Source: Fibrobacter sp.
GTDB taxonomy: Bacteria; Fibrobacterota; Fibrobacteria; Fibrobacterales; Fibrobacteraceae
Length of the DNA stretch: 64,000 nucleotides
NCBI GenBank assembly: GCA_017526585.1
Contig: JAFXRC010000003.1
Coordinates: forward strand, 19,583-83,582
Direction: 5' to 3'
Within the stretch, counting starts at the first letter, position 1; every line of letters starts with the position of its first letter. The notes beneath the pieces are model-generated. The model did no database searches and had not been told where the DNA came from. It saw only the letters and a program-made list of their open reading frames with translations. Positions 16,427 through 26,500 of the stretch are shown here, piece by piece. The translations under genes were made by a program, and so were the position numbers.

Positions 16427-17299
16427 CTAAACCTTCCAGGAGAAACCGCGACCGCGGATCTCATTTTCAATCACTTCGCCAGCCTTCATCTCGGCTCCGG
16501 CATAAATCACAGAATGTTTGATGGTTACACCAGCGGGAATTTCCACGCCCGGTTCGATGACGGATTCGTTCACATCGCGACCAAGCTCCTTCAAGCGGGC
16601 TTCCACCGCCGCCATCAAGCCTTCGGGCGACCCCATATCAATCCAGGTCGCATGCAGCTGCGTCATGTCCACGAACGGAGCACGATCCGCCGCAATTTCC
16701 TGCTTCCAAAATTCACGAATGTCAAATTCCCCGTCGCGAATACGCGAAAGAGCGTCATCGCTATACCACGATACGCCGGAGAATGTCGCGGGCGCCCCCA
16801 CTTCACTTCCAAAGCGACCAACCACGCCCGCCAAGCGTCCATCAGCACCCACACGGAACGTATTCACCTTCGGAAAATCGACGGCGAGCAGAGCCACCTG
16901 CGGACCGTTCGGCTGAGCCGCCAAAGCCTGCGCATTTCGTACAAACGCACCCAAATCGAAATTGCAGTAGGCATCCCCATTCATCACCAAGAGTCCACCG
17001 CGGTATCCTGCGGCAAAAATACGGCGCAAGGGTCCCGCCGTTCCAAGGATTTCAGGCAATTCCACCCAAACTTTTTCAAAGCCGAGAGTTTCACCCGCCG
17101 ATACCACCTGATCCGCCAGATAATGGGCATTTACGTGTAAACGAACTTTCCCGATTGAACGCACCTTCCGAGCCTGCAAATCCAAAATCGAGGCATCCAC
17201 CACAGGTACAAGCGGCTTCGGAACGTCATTTGTAAGCGGACGTAAACGAGTGCCAAGCCCAGCTGCCAAAATCAACACATTTAGGGAATCATTTTCCAT
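16427..17299 (-). CDS. Sugar-1-phosphate nucleotidyltransferase
   Basis: About 290 residues. The N-terminal signature LILAAGLGTRLRPLTNDVPK, immediately followed by PLVPV, is diagnostic of NTP-transferases such as mannose-1-phosphate guanylyltransferase and MurNAc-1-phosphate uridylyltransferase. LPEILGTAGPLRRIF and VMNGDAYCNFD, holding the metal-binding Asp, support this. A short left-handed beta-helix-like tail is suggested by PGVEIPAGVTIKHSVIYAGA. Which sugar and nucleotide are used cannot be read from sequence; MurU-like recycling or GDP-mannose supply are both plausible. ATG 17299 is preferred to a TTG three codons earlier (17308). Cotranscribed with the TrmJ-like gene and divergent from the DUF748 gene. 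Confidence 0.87.
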   Translation of the reverse strand: MENDSLNVLILAAGLGTRLRPLTNDVPKPLVPVVDASILDLQARKVRSIGKVRLHVNAHYLADQVVSAGETLGFEKVWVELPEILGTAGPLRRIFAAGYRGGLLVMNGDAYCNFDLGAFVRNAQALAAQPNGPQVALLAVDFPKVNTFRVGADGRLAGVVGRFGSEVGAPATFSGVSWYSDDALSRIRDGEFDIREFWKQEIAADRAPFVDMTQLHATWIDMGSPEGLMAAVEARLKELGRDVNESVIEPGVEIPAGVTIKHSVIYAGAEMKAGEVIENEIRGRGFSWKV

Positions 17300-17375
17300 T
17301 ATAAACAAAGATAGAAAAAGGCGTCCTAAAAAAATTTAACATACATCAGCAAAACAACAATTCTATTTTTAGGAC

Positions 17376-19718
17376 ATGAAGAAACGCTATATCGTCCTTA
17401 TCGTTCTCGCGGCTCTGATCGTCCTCGTCATCGCCGCCATCAACGCAGCACCGGGAATCGTCAAGAACTACATCGTCGACCACTCCGAAGAGCTCATCGG
17501 TCGAAAGATGAAAATCGAAAATGTGGAATTCAGCCCGCTTTCGTTCACAGTCTCCGTCGACGACTTCGCCATCTACGAAACCGACGGTACCACACCCTTC
17601 GTCGCCTTTGAAAAGTTCCGCATCAACATAAATCCGACGCACCTTATCCATAAAGAAATCAGCGTGAGCGAAATCTACTTGAAGGGACTCTACACCCGCG
17701 TCACGCAGAAGGGCGACCAATTCAACTTCAGCGACATCCTCGACAAGTTCAGCGCAGACTCCAGCGCAAGCGCCGACACCACAAAGAAATCTTCTGATAA
17801 GTCAGCCAAGGGCGCAAAGGCAAGCTCCGACACTGCCCAGGCACTGAACCTCGATCCGACCGAAGCCCTCTACGGATTCAGCGTCGCCATCGAAAACATC
17901 TCGCTCGAAAAAGGCAACATCATCTACGAAGACTTGAAGGTCGGCTCCAAGATTCACCTGCAGGACTTCTCGGTCGCCATCCCGGCTGTCTACTTCAGCA
18001 ATAAGAACACCGACATCGGCGTCAATCTCAAGTTCGCAAACGGCGGCGACTTGGGAGTCCATGTTCAGTTCAACATGAAGACGCAGGATTTCGGCGTGAA
18101 CGTGACACTCAACAAACTCGCCCTTGCCGTGGCAAAGCCGTACCTGAAGGACTTTATCAACTACAAGGACTTCGAAGGTCTGCTCGGCGCAAACCTCAAT
18201 GTCGCGGGCAACATCAACCACATCCTTTCGTCAAACATCAGCGGAACCGCCGCCATCGACAAAATCAAGCTCACCGAAACTAGCGGCAAGGCGATTGACA
18301 TTTCGCACATCGGCGTGGGCATCAACAAGGCGAACCTGGACGCCATGGATTTCCGCATCGACTCCGTCATCGTAGATGGTGTTTCCGCCAACATTGAACT
18401 CTTCAAGGACGGCAAGACGAACATCGACGTGCTGATTGAGCCGCTGATGAAGCCCGCCAAGGAAACCGCACAAAAAGAACCGGAACCGAAGAAAGAAGAA
18501 AAGTCCAAGCCGCTGAAGGCAATCGTCAACAAGCTGCAGGTGGCAAACACCACCGTGACCGCAACTGACCACACGCCCAAGCAGCCGTTCAACTACAAGG
18601 TAAGTTCCATCGCCGTCAATGGTGAAAACATCAACTTCAACAACCCCTGCACCATCAATGTTTCCGCCGCATTCCCCGAAGGCGGAACCATGAAGCTCAA
18701 GTACAAGGGTGCGCTCTCCGACATCGGCACCATGAACGCCTACATCAGCGTGAAGAACCTGGCACTCAAGCATTTCTCGCCGTACAGCCACCACTTCACC
18801 GGCTACCCCATCAGTTCCGGCACAATGGCATTCGCAAGCGAAAATGCAATGAGCAACTGGAACATCGAAAGCAAGAACACCATCGACATCTACAACATCA
18901 ATGTCGGCGACAAGGATGGCAGCACCGATCCGGAATACATCGTCCCGATGAAGGTCGGTCTCTACATTCTCAAGGACAAGGATGACAAAATCCAGTTCGA
19001 CGTTCCCGTGAAAGGTAATGTAAAGGACCCGGAATTTTCCTATGTGAAAATCGTATGGCAGACGGTCATGAACCTGCTGATCAAGGTCGCACTCTCCCCC
19101 CTCAAGGTTGTCGGCAATGTTGCTGCAACCGGTGCTGGCGCTGTAGGACTTGACCTTGGCAAGAACGACGAAATCCTCATCGACCCGCTTGCAACATCGT
19201 TCACCAGCGAACAGTATGCTAAGGCGCAAAAGATGGTCGAAGCTCTCGCCAAGGACAAGAAGCTCAAGATGAACTTCGTGCAGAACTTCAACATGAAAAA
19301 GACGGTCGATGCCTACAAGACACTCAAGTTGAAGACGGAATTCTACAAGGCCACGCAGAACAAGACGACGCTCAACGAACTCGACGAAAAAGCCATCCAA
19401 GCCATCGCCGACAAGGACAGCGCCTATGCCGCCTACGCAAGCGAACACGCCAAGGAACTCGACGAAAAAGCCATCCAAGCCATCGCCGACAAGGACAGCG
19501 CCTATGCCGCCTACGCAAGCGAACACGCCAAGGAACTCGACCGCAAGACGCTCGAAAAGGAAATCCTCGCCATGGCGGACACCCGCAACCAGGAACTGCT
19601 CAAAGTCCTGCAACAGCAGCCCGGTGTGACCAAGAAGAACGTGACCGTTACGACAGCCCCGCGCGGCTCCTTGACCCAGCGCAAGGCAATGTACAAGGTG
19701 CAAATCGACATTCAGTAA
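17376..19718 (+). CDS. DUF748 / AsmA-like envelope protein
   Basis: A 780-residue protein with an N-terminal membrane anchor (about 4-24) and a long periplasmic beta-rich body typical of DUF748 in the AsmA/TamB-like superfamily. Early landmarks are GRKMKIENVEFSPLSFTVSV and ALYGFSVAIENISLEKGNI. The later part has YVKIVWQTVMNLLIKVALSP and DPLATSFTSEQYAK, shared with DUF748 proteins. A Lys/Glu/Pro linker lies near 365-385. Related proteins are proposed to bridge the periplasm and move phospholipid or influence outer-membrane protein assembly; a role here is inference. Near the C-terminus a 26-residue helical segment (starting LDEKAIQAIADKDSAYAAYA) is duplicated in perfect tandem. Confidence 0.82.
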   Translation: MKKRYIVLIVLAALIVLVIAAINAAPGIVKNYIVDHSEELIGRKMKIENVEFSPLSFTVSVDDFAIYETDGTTPFVAFEKFRININPTHLIHKEISVSEIYLKGLYTRVTQKGDQFNFSDILDKFSADSSASADTTKKSSDKSAKGAKASSDTAQALNLDPTEALYGFSVAIENISLEKGNIIYEDLKVGSKIHLQDFSVAIPAVYFSNKNTDIGVNLKFANGGDLGVHVQFNMKTQDFGVNVTLNKLALAVAKPYLKDFINYKDFEGLLGANLNVAGNINHILSSNISGTAAIDKIKLTETSGKAIDISHIGVGINKANLDAMDFRIDSVIVDGVSANIELFKDGKTNIDVLIEPLMKPAKETAQKEPEPKKEEKSKPLKAIVNKLQVANTTVTATDHTPKQPFNYKVSSIAVNGENINFNNPCTINVSAAFPEGGTMKLKYKGALSDIGTMNAYISVKNLALKHFSPYSHHFTGYPISSGTMAFASENAMSNWNIESKNTIDIYNINVGDKDGSTDPEYIVPMKVGLYILKDKDDKIQFDVPVKGNVKDPEFSYVKIVWQTVMNLLIKVALSPLKVVGNVAATGAGAVGLDLGKNDEILIDPLATSFTSEQYAKAQKMVEALAKDKKLKMNFVQNFNMKKTVDAYKTLKLKTEFYKATQNKTTLNELDEKAIQAIADKDSAYAAYASEHAKELDEKAIQAIADKDSAYAAYASEHAKELDRKTLEKEILAMADTRNQELLKVLQQQPGVTKKNVTVTTAPRGSLTQRKAMYKVQIDIQ
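19380..19535 (+). repeat. Perfect 78-bp in-frame tandem duplication in the DUF748 gene
   Basis: Copies at 19380-19457 and 19458-19535 are identical at DNA level, including all wobble bases, and encode 26 residues each. Exact identity implies recent duplication or ongoing slippage/recombination. Confidence 0.92.
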
Positions 19719-19727
19719 TCGATAGAG

Positions 19728-19850
19728 TCGAACGATCTATTGTGAGTCACAAGCGGCTCATATCAATGAGCCGTGGTGACGAGAGTGAGGCGATATCACA
19801 TTTTGTAATCTACGATAGAGCCGAACGGTCTGTAAAGGGGGAAGAATCCC
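19728..19850. repeat. Imperfect tandem repeat with hairpins, possible diverged relative of the two-hairpin element
   Basis: The segment GATAGAGTCGAACGATCTAT recurs as GATAGAGCCGAACGGTCTGT about 85 bp on. Each is followed by a hairpin (CGGCTCAT...ATGAGCCG, then GGGGG...CCCCC). GAGGCGA precedes the second unit, as in the AAGGCGAG elements elsewhere. Assignment to that family is tentative. Confidence 0.5.
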
Positions 19851-19866
19851 CCTCACTACAAAAAAG

Positions 19867-19894
19867 GACGAGCGAAAAAGCTCGTCTTTTTTTT
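19867..19894 (+). terminator. Intrinsic terminator downstream of the DUF748 gene
   Basis: GACGAGC-GAAAAA-GCTCGTC followed by eight T. It lies 148 bp past the DUF748 stop, after the tandem hairpin repeats. Confidence 0.88.
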
Positions 19895-19935
19895 CGTTAC
19901 CCCTTCGCCTAGGGGCAAAGCCCCTAACACCCCGT

Positions 19936-20703
19936 TTAATCGCGGAGGAAACCCGTCAGCGGGTCCGAAGCGGAAGCGCCGCGAGTCAGCACGCGACCAA
20001 GCCCCGCCAGGTACGCCTTGCGGCCCGCTTCAATCGCAAGCTTAAAGCTCTGCGCCATGAGAGGCAAGTCGCCGGCAGTCGCAAGTGCAGTATTCGCCAT
20101 AATCGCAGCGGCCCCCATTTCCATCGCAGCACAAGCTTCAGACGGCTTGCCGATACCCGCATCCACGATAATCGGCAAATCAATTTCATCGATAAGAATC
20201 TGGATGAATTCGCGAGTAGAAAGCCCCTTATTGCTTCCAATCGGAGCTGCAAGCGGCATCACGGCTGCGGCACCCGCGTTCGCGAGGTCGCGCGCCACGT
20301 TCAAATCCGGGTACATGTAAGGCATCACCACGAAACCTTCCTTCGACAAAGTTTCAGTCGCCTTGATGGTTTCGTAGTTGTCGGGCAGAAGGTACTTCGT
20401 GTCGCGCATGATTTCGATTTTCACGAAATCACCGCAGCCGAGTTCGCGGGAAAGTCGCGCGATGCGGACCGCCTCTTCGGCGGTGCGGGCGCCGGACGTA
20501 TTCGGCAACAGCGTCACACCCTTCGGGATATAGTCCAAGATATTCTCGTGATCCTTGGTATTTGCACGGCGCACCGCAAGGGTCACAATCTGTGCCCCCG
20601 CATCGCGCACAGCAGCTTCAATCAACTTGAGAGAATACTTTCCAGAACCCAAAATAAAGCGGGAACTGAATTCGTGACCACCGATAACCAGTTTGTCTTC
20701 CAT
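19936..20703 (-). CDS. thiG: Thiazole synthase
   Basis: A 255-residue TIM-barrel enzyme that forms the thiazole phosphate moiety of thiamine from deoxyxylulose 5-phosphate, dehydroglycine and ThiS thiocarboxylate. Conserved segments: [11 protein letters not shown], the Schiff-base Lys region [41 protein letters not shown] and [14 protein letters not shown] 20703 gives the standard ThiG N-terminus ([16 protein letters not shown]) and has AAGAAGG upstream; a longer frame to 20793 extends into the thiF end and is rejected. Third gene of thiS-thiF-thiG. No thiH or thiO is in the window, so the dehydroglycine supplier is elsewhere. Confidence 0.96.
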   Translation of the reverse strand: MEDKLVIGGHEFSSRFILGSGKYSLKLIEAAVRDAGAQIVTLAVRRANTKDHENILDYIPKGVTLLPNTSGARTAEEAVRIARLSRELGCGDFVKIEIMRDTKYLLPDNYETIKATETLSKEGFVVMPYMYPDLNVARDLANAGAAAVMPLAAPIGSNKGLSTREFIQILIDEIDLPIIVDAGIGKPSEACAAMEMGAAAIMANTALATAGDLPLMAQSFKLAIEAGRKAYLAGLGRVLTRGASASDPLTGFLRD

Positions 20704-20738
20704 AAAGCCTTCTTTTTTATACGAAGCCAAATATAGAA

Positions 20739-21401
20739 TTATTCCAATCCTAAAATCAGGCGAATAACAACCAATGCCTGGTGCGCGGCGCAAAGCATTA
20801 CACGCGGGGCAATCAATCCAATTCCATCGCCCACATCGCTTTGACCGTCACCGCAAACATAAAAACGCTTCGTCACCTTGCGGGTCGCAATCGAGTTCCC
20901 GCTATCGTAGCCAGCCATGCCGGAAGCCGCGACCAAAAACTTTTCGGGCATCGTTTCAAGCACCGTATTCACAAGCATCGCCTTCGCTTCGGCATTGTCG
21001 AACGCCTCGCAAATCACATCGGCATTCGCAAGCAGCGGAACCGCATTCTCTGCAGTCACCTTCTCGGAATGTGTTTCAAAATCCGTGTATGGGGCAATCT
21101 CTTTCAAGTTCGCAAGCAAAGCCTCAGGCTTTGGCAAGCCTACCTGGCACGCCTTGTACTGCTGACGATGCAGATTCGTGACATCGACACGGTCAAAATC
21201 AACCAGAATCAGCTTACCGACACCGGCACGCGCCAAGGATATCGCAATATTCGAGCCCAACCCGCCAAGACCGCAAACCGCAACAGTAGCCGCCTGCAAC
21301 TTGCGTACCGCATCTTCTCCCTGCCGCTTCTCAAGCGCAGCAAGCATCTCCTCGCGAGAGGGAACGCAGGAATCACGCATCTGCGAACAAGTGTCAGCCA
21401 T
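20739..21401 (-). CDS. thiF: ThiF-family sulfur-carrier adenylyltransferase
   Basis: About 220 residues, the short ThiF form. The nucleotide-binding motif [20 protein letters not shown] and [17 protein letters not shown] are typical of E1-like enzymes that adenylate the ThiS C-terminus. The substrate-gripping Arg/Gln/Asp residues are in place. No zinc-binding CxxC pairs are seen, as in the compact family 2 enzymes. The ATG at 21401 shares one base with the thiS stop (TGATG), so the two are translationally coupled; a GTG one codon earlier is possible. Gap to thiG is 35 bp. Confidence 0.92.
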   Translation of the reverse strand: MADTCSQMRDSCVPSREEMLAALEKRQGEDAVRKLQAATVAVCGLGGLGSNIAISLARAGVGKLILVDFDRVDVTNLHRQQYKACQVGLPKPEALLANLKEIAPYTDFETHSEKVTAENAVPLLANADVICEAFDNAEAKAMLVNTVLETMPEKFLVAASGMAGYDSGNSIATRKVTKRFYVCGDGQSDVGDGIGLIAPRVMLCAAHQALVVIRLILGLE

Positions 21402-21595
21402 CACCCGCCGCCTACAAAGTTTACAACCTCGACGACATCGCCGTCAGCAAGCACCGTCTCGGCATATTTCGCCTTCGGAACAATCATCTCGTTGCGTTCA
21501 ACGGCAATGCGCACCGTATTGTACCCTGCTTCTACAAGGTATTCGGCAACGGTCTTGCGTGCCGCATCGACGCTCTGTCCATTTATTGTCACCAT
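21401..21595 (-). CDS. thiS: Sulfur carrier protein ThiS
   Basis: A 64-residue ubiquitin-like protein beginning MVTINGQSVDAARKTVAEYL and ending VVEVVNFVGGG. The C-terminal glycines are adenylated by ThiF and converted to thiocarboxylate for thiazole formation. The canonical end is Gly-Gly; here three Gly precede the stop. ATG 21595 gives the normal ThiS length; the frame upstream lies antisense to fabF and is rejected. It is the first gene of the thi operon, divergent from fabF with 49 bp between starts. That is too short for a TPP riboswitch, and none is seen. Confidence 0.93.
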   Translation of the reverse strand: MVTINGQSVDAARKTVAEYLVEAGYNTVRIAVERNEMIVPKAKYAETVLADGDVVEVVNFVGGG

Positions 21596-21644
21596 ACCCC
21601 AAATATAAGAAAATCGGCACCCAAAAGTTGCTATATTTGGCACC

Positions 21645-22895
21645 ATGACTAAAAGACGCGTAGTAATCACTGGTATGGGAGCCGTGACTCCCGTTGGCAA
21701 GAACATCAACGATTTTTGGGCAGCCATTCGCGAAGGCAAGTGCGGTGTGGGTCCCATCACGCTTTTTGACGCAAGCAACTGCCCGGTAAAAATTGCGGCC
21801 GAAGTCAAGGACTTCAAGCCCGAAGAACACGATATCGACCCCAAGGAAGCCCGCCGCATGGCCCGCTTCACGCAATTCCTGCTCGCCGCCTCCAAAGAAG
21901 CGGTCAAAGACGCAAGCCTTACGCCCGAAGACCTGGCTGCTGACACCACAGGCATCGTGGCTGGTACGGGTCTCGGCGGCATGGACATTGTCGATTCCAC
22001 CTACACGCAGTACATGAACGGCGGCAAGCGCAAGGTTTCGCCCCTCGCCATGCCGCAGCTGATTCCGAACGAAGCGGGCGCAAATGTATCCATCGCCCTC
22101 GGCATTACGGGCCAGGCCCACACGGTCTGCACGGCATGCGCTTCGGGCACCGACGCCATCGGTGTCGCCCTCGACGCCATCCGCTCGGGTCGCCTGGATA
22201 TCTGCCTTGCAGGGGGCTCCGAAAGCGGCATTACCGATTACAGCATCAAGAGCTTTGCCGGCATGCACGCCCTTACAGACAAATTTAACGACTGCCCGGA
22301 AAAGGCAAGCCGCCCGTTCGACTTGAACCGCTCCGGATTCGTGATGGGTGAAGGCGGTGCCGTGCTCATTCTCGAAGAACTGGAACATGCCAAGGCACGC
22401 GGCGCAAAAATTTACGCCGAACTCGCTGGCTACGGAGCTTCTGCCGATGCCTACCACATCACCAGCCCGCGCCCAGGTGGAGAAACCTGCGCGAAGGCTC
22501 TCACCCGCGCCATCAAGGACGCTGGTATTGCCCCGACGGACATTGACTACTACAACGCACACGGAACCTCGACGCACCTGAACGATGCGACCGAAACAGC
22601 AATGCTCAAGGTTGCCCTCGGTGAACACGCCTACAAGATCAAGGTGTCGAGCACCAAGAGCATGACGGGCCACTGCGTAGGTGCCGCCGGCGTATGCGAA
22701 GCCATCGTCTCGACTCTTGCGATTCGCGACTCGTTCTACCCCGCCACAATCAACTACGAGACTCCGGATCCGGAATGCGACCTGGATTATGTCCCAAACA
22801 AGGGTGTCGAAGGCAACATCGACGTCGCCGCGTCCGCCTCACTCGGCTTCGGCGGTCACAATGGCGTCGTGATTATTAAGAAATATAGAGAGTAG
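21645..22895 (+). CDS. fabF: Beta-ketoacyl-ACP synthase II
   Basis: A 416-residue condensing enzyme of fatty acid elongation. The Cys-His-His triad is complete: C165 in VCTACASGTDA, H306 in NAHGTSTHLND and H343 in SMTGHCVGAAG. The start MTKRRVVITGMGAVTPVG is canonical. It uses malonyl-ACP to extend acyl-ACP in the cytoplasm. The second His motif reads GHCVGAAG rather than the common GHLLGAAG, a minor change. Stands alone rather than in a fab cluster. The stop codon lies inside the first copy of a 16-bp direct repeat. A FabB-type function is less likely given the sequence around the active site. Confidence 0.95.
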   Translation: MTKRRVVITGMGAVTPVGKNINDFWAAIREGKCGVGPITLFDASNCPVKIAAEVKDFKPEEHDIDPKEARRMARFTQFLLAASKEAVKDASLTPEDLAADTTGIVAGTGLGGMDIVDSTYTQYMNGGKRKVSPLAMPQLIPNEAGANVSIALGITGQAHTVCTACASGTDAIGVALDAIRSGRLDICLAGGSESGITDYSIKSFAGMHALTDKFNDCPEKASRPFDLNRSGFVMGEGGAVLILEELEHAKARGAKIYAELAGYGASADAYHITSPRPGGETCAKALTRAIKDAGIAPTDIDYYNAHGTSTHLNDATETAMLKVALGEHAYKIKVSSTKSMTGHCVGAAGVCEAIVSTLAIRDSFYPATINYETPDPECDLDYVPNKGVEGNIDVAASASLGFGGHNGVVIIKKYRE

Positions 22896-22927
22896 GAAGT
22901 AGACAGTAGGCAGTAGGAAGTAGACAG
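22891..22927. repeat. 16-bp direct repeat overlapping the fabF stop
   Basis: AGTAGGAAGTAGACAG occurs at 22891-22906 and 22912-22927, separated by TAGGC. The first copy contains the TAG stop codon of fabF. Confidence 0.8.
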
Positions 22928-22944
22928 GATTTGCTCTTCTTAAC

Positions 22945-22981
22945 GTCATCGCAAGGGGGCTTAAAGCCCCGAAGCGATCCA
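22945..22981. repeat. REP-like palindrome GTCATCGC...GCGATCC
   Basis: An ATCGC/GCGAT outer stem encloses GGGGGCTT/AAGCCCC. It lies between convergent fabF and ruvX, so it may also act as a factor-independent 3' boundary, although no T run follows. Confidence 0.6.
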
Positions 22982-22982
22982 T

Positions 22983-23396
22983 TTAAACTTGTTCATCCAA
23001 CCATCTTTGTAGAATTATGGCGGCAGCGAGTTGATCGATGACCGCCTTATTCTTTTGCTTTTTCTTCTTGCTAAAGTAAGAGGTTTTTTCCTGCGCCTGC
23101 ACGCTGGAATACGATTCATCCTGCGTGTACACAGGCATGCCCGAGAAACGCGTTTTCAAGTCTTCGATGAACTTTTCCACCACCACGTTCTTGCCGTCTT
23201 TACGGCCATCAGGGTGATACGGCATCCCCACCACAAAGGCGTCTACCTTATTGATTTTCACCAGCTCGTCGAGCCGTACAAACAGATTCGTCGTCTTCTG
23301 GTCAATCGTTTCTCGCGAAAATGCCATACGGAATTCAGAGTCGGCAAATGCGACCCCGACGCGGTGCTCACCATAGTCTAAAGCAAGGTAGTTCAT
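22983..23396 (-). CDS. ruvX: RuvX/YqgF family Holliday junction resolvase-like protein
   Basis: A 137-residue RNase H-fold protein. MNYLALDYGEHRVGVAFADS carries the first catalytic Asp, VDAFVVGMPYHPDG is the family motif, and DESYSSVQAQEK with IDQLAAAIILQRWLD complete the acidic site. The start at ATG 23396 matches the usual YqgF N-terminus; the longer frame to 23453 adds an unlikely hydrophobic leader. Homologues process pre-16S rRNA 5' ends or resolve junctions. Divergent from the dehydratase-activase gene. Confidence 0.92.
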   Translation of the reverse strand: MNYLALDYGEHRVGVAFADSEFRMAFSRETIDQKTTNLFVRLDELVKINKVDAFVVGMPYHPDGRKDGKNVVVEKFIEDLKTRFSGMPVYTQDESYSSVQAQEKTSYFSKKKKQKNKAVIDQLAAAIILQRWLDEQV

Positions 23397-23555
23397 AGAG
23401 CGAAATATAGCAATAAAGAATAGCGGTAGACTCGGCGAAAAAATGGTCGCCAAGCGCGGGAAAATTTTCCCTTTTTACATTTTCTTGATTTTCGGCAATT
23501 TCAGCCGATAAAAAGCAGTTTAAAAAGTTTACAATTTTCTATCTTTGAGCCCACT

Positions 23556-26500
23556 ATGAGCAATATGAAGAATGATTTATGGGTCGGTGTGGACGTCGGT
23601 TCCACCACCGTGAAGATTGCGGTTGTCGATCCAGAGACCAACAAGCTTTTGCATTATACCTACCAGCGCCACAACGCCATGCAGGCACAGAAGGTTTTCG
23701 AGGTGCTGCGTGAGGCCCACGGACTTTTCCCCGATAAGAATTTCAGGGTCGCTTTCTGCGGTAGCGGCGGTCAGCCGTTTGCCGAGGCTACCCATGCCTT
23801 CTTTGTGCAAGAAGTGGTGGCAAACGCCCTTGCGGTGCGTGCAACTTATCCGGAATCCAGGGTCGCCATTGAACTCGGCGGACAAGATGCAAAGGTGGTG
23901 TTCTTCGAAAAAGACAAGACCACCGGCAAGCTCATTGCCTCTGACATGCGTATGAACGGCGTGTGCGCCGGCGGTACGGGTGCATTTATCGACCAGGTGG
24001 CCGAACTTTTGCGCATCAAGACCGAAGCCTTCGAAGGCTTTGCCAAGCGTGGCCAAAAGGTCTACGAAATTTCGGGCCGTTGCGGCGTGTTCGCCAAGAC
24101 CGACATCCAGCCGATGCTGAACAACGGCATCGCCAAGGAAGACATCGCCCTTTCCAGCTTCCATGCCATCGCGAAACAGACCATTGGTGGCCTTGCCCAG
24201 GGTATGGAAATCAAACCGCCCGTGATCTTCGAAGGTGGCCCGCTCACGTTCAACCCGACGCTTGTCCGCGCCTTCAAGGAACGTCTGGGCATTAACGACG
24301 AACAGGCCATTGTGCCGGAACACTCCGAAGTGCTCGTAGCCATGGGTGCAGCCCTGTCTCTCGGCTCCATGTTCGCCGACCAGGAATGCTTCTACCGCAA
24401 GGAAGGCTCCCTGGACGCGCTCATCCACTTTAACGAAACCCGCCAGGCCGAAAACAAGGCCAAGGCTGCAGCCGACCTGTTCTTCAAGAACGAAGCCGAA
24501 TACAAGATGTTCCTCGAAGAACACAAGATGGCCGGCAACCACTACCCGCAGCCCGTATCGGGCACCACGCTCAACGTGTATCTGGGTATCGACGCGGGCT
24601 CTACCACCACGAAGTTCGTGCTCATGGACGAGCAGGAAAATATCGTGGACGGTTTCTATGCCAGCAACAACGGCGAACCACTGCAGGTGCTCAAGAACGC
24701 CCTCAACGAACTCAGCGACCGTTACGAAGAATACGGCTGCAAGCTCAACATTCTCGGTGTCGGTACCACCGGTTACGGCGAACAGCTCTTTGCGAAGGCC
24801 GTGCATGCCGACTTCCACACAGTGGAAACGGTCGCACACGCCAACGCCGCCCAGAAGATTTGCCCTGACGTAAGCTTCATCCTCGACATCGGTGGCCAGG
24901 ACATGAAGGCCATCTCCGTGCAAGACGGCGTGGTCACGGGTATCATTCTGAACGAAGCATGCTCTTCCGGTTGCGGTTCGTTCATCGAAACCTACGCTCG
25001 CAGCCTCGGCATTCCGATGGAAAAGATTGCGGAACTTGCGTTCAACGCGAAGAGTCCCTCTCAGCTGGGTTCCCGCTGCACCGTGTTCATGAATAGCTCC
25101 ATCATCACGGAACAGCGCGACGGCAAGCAGCCTGAAGACATTATCGCAGGTATCTGCCGCTCCATTATCAACAACGTGTTTACGAAGGTGATTCGTATCC
25201 GTAACCTGAACACGCTCGGCAAGAAGGTCGTGGTGCAGGGCGGTACGTTCAAGAACAATGCCGTTCTCCGCGCCTTCGAACAGTACACCGGCCTCAAGCC
25301 CATCCGTCCGGAACGTCCGGGCGAAATGGGTGCTATCGGTATAGCTCTCCTGACCAAGAAGTTCATGGAAGAAAAGCGCAAGACCGAACCGGAACTCAAG
25401 AGCCGATTTATCGGGCTTGACGCCATGAAGACCTTCAGCTGGCACAACCAGCCGGGTCAGCTCTGCCAGTACTGCACCAACCATTGCTCCCGCACCATCG
25501 TGACCTTTAGCGACGGCCAGAGCTTCGTGACGGGTAACCGCTGCGAACGCGGCGAAGTCACCGCAGACCCGAACGATCCGAAGACCAAGGCACTCATCGC
25601 CGAAATCAACAAGAAGATGCAGGCCGTGCCCGACATGATCAAGCGCACGAACCAGCTCTTGGTGAAGGACTACGCTCCGGCGAAGCTCGTCGAAAACAAC
25701 GGCAAGACCATCGGTATTCCGCGCGTGCTGGAATTCTGGGCCTCGCTCCCGTTCTGGAAGGCCTTCTTTACAAGCCTCGGCTACACCGTCGTGGTAAGCC
25801 GCCAGAGCGACTACAAGATGTTCGAAGCGGGTCTCCACAGCGTGCCCTCCGACACCGTGTGCTTCCCGGCAAAGCTTGTGCACGGCCACGTGCTCAGCCT
25901 CATTGAAAAGAAGGTCGACCGCATCTTCTTCCCGATGATGGTTGCAATCCCGAGTGACCACACCAAGTTCACGGCAACGTCCGTTTGCCCCGTGGTGCAG
26001 GCCTACCCGAACGTGTGCAAGAACACCGACGAGCCCGAAAAGAATTACGGCGTTCCCATGGACCAGCCGATTTTCCACTGGTTCAACGCCAAGCTCCGCA
26101 GAAGCCAGACCATCGACTGGTTCCACGAAAACTGGAAACTCGACAAGAAGCTTTTGGACAAGGCTGTTACCGAAGGCGAAAAGGCGCTCAACAACTACCG
26201 CACCACGCTTTTGGAAGAAGGCCAGAAGATCCTCGACGACGTACGCGCGAAGAACTCCTTTGCCGTGGTGATTGCAGGCCGCCCCTACCATGCGGACACG
26301 CTCATCAACCACAACATCGCAAGCCACTTTACCGCCATGGGCATTCCGGTGCTCACCACCGAATCGCTCCCCGGCGTGTACGACCAGGATGTGCCGAGCC
26401 ACACCCGTATCGAAATCAAGAACACCTTCCACTTGCGCATGATTGGTGCCACCATGATTGCCGCGAAGGATCCGAACATCGAACTTGCACAGATCGTAAG

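Noticed and set aside
18231..19703. A 490-codon antisense frame in the DUF748 gene
   Set aside because: It has the same composition signature as other antisense shadows, and the sense strand encodes a recognisable DUF748 protein.
21596..21644. TPP riboswitch upstream of thiS
   Set aside because: Only 49 bp separate thiS from the divergent fabF start, too short for the aptamer, and no thi-box motif is visible.
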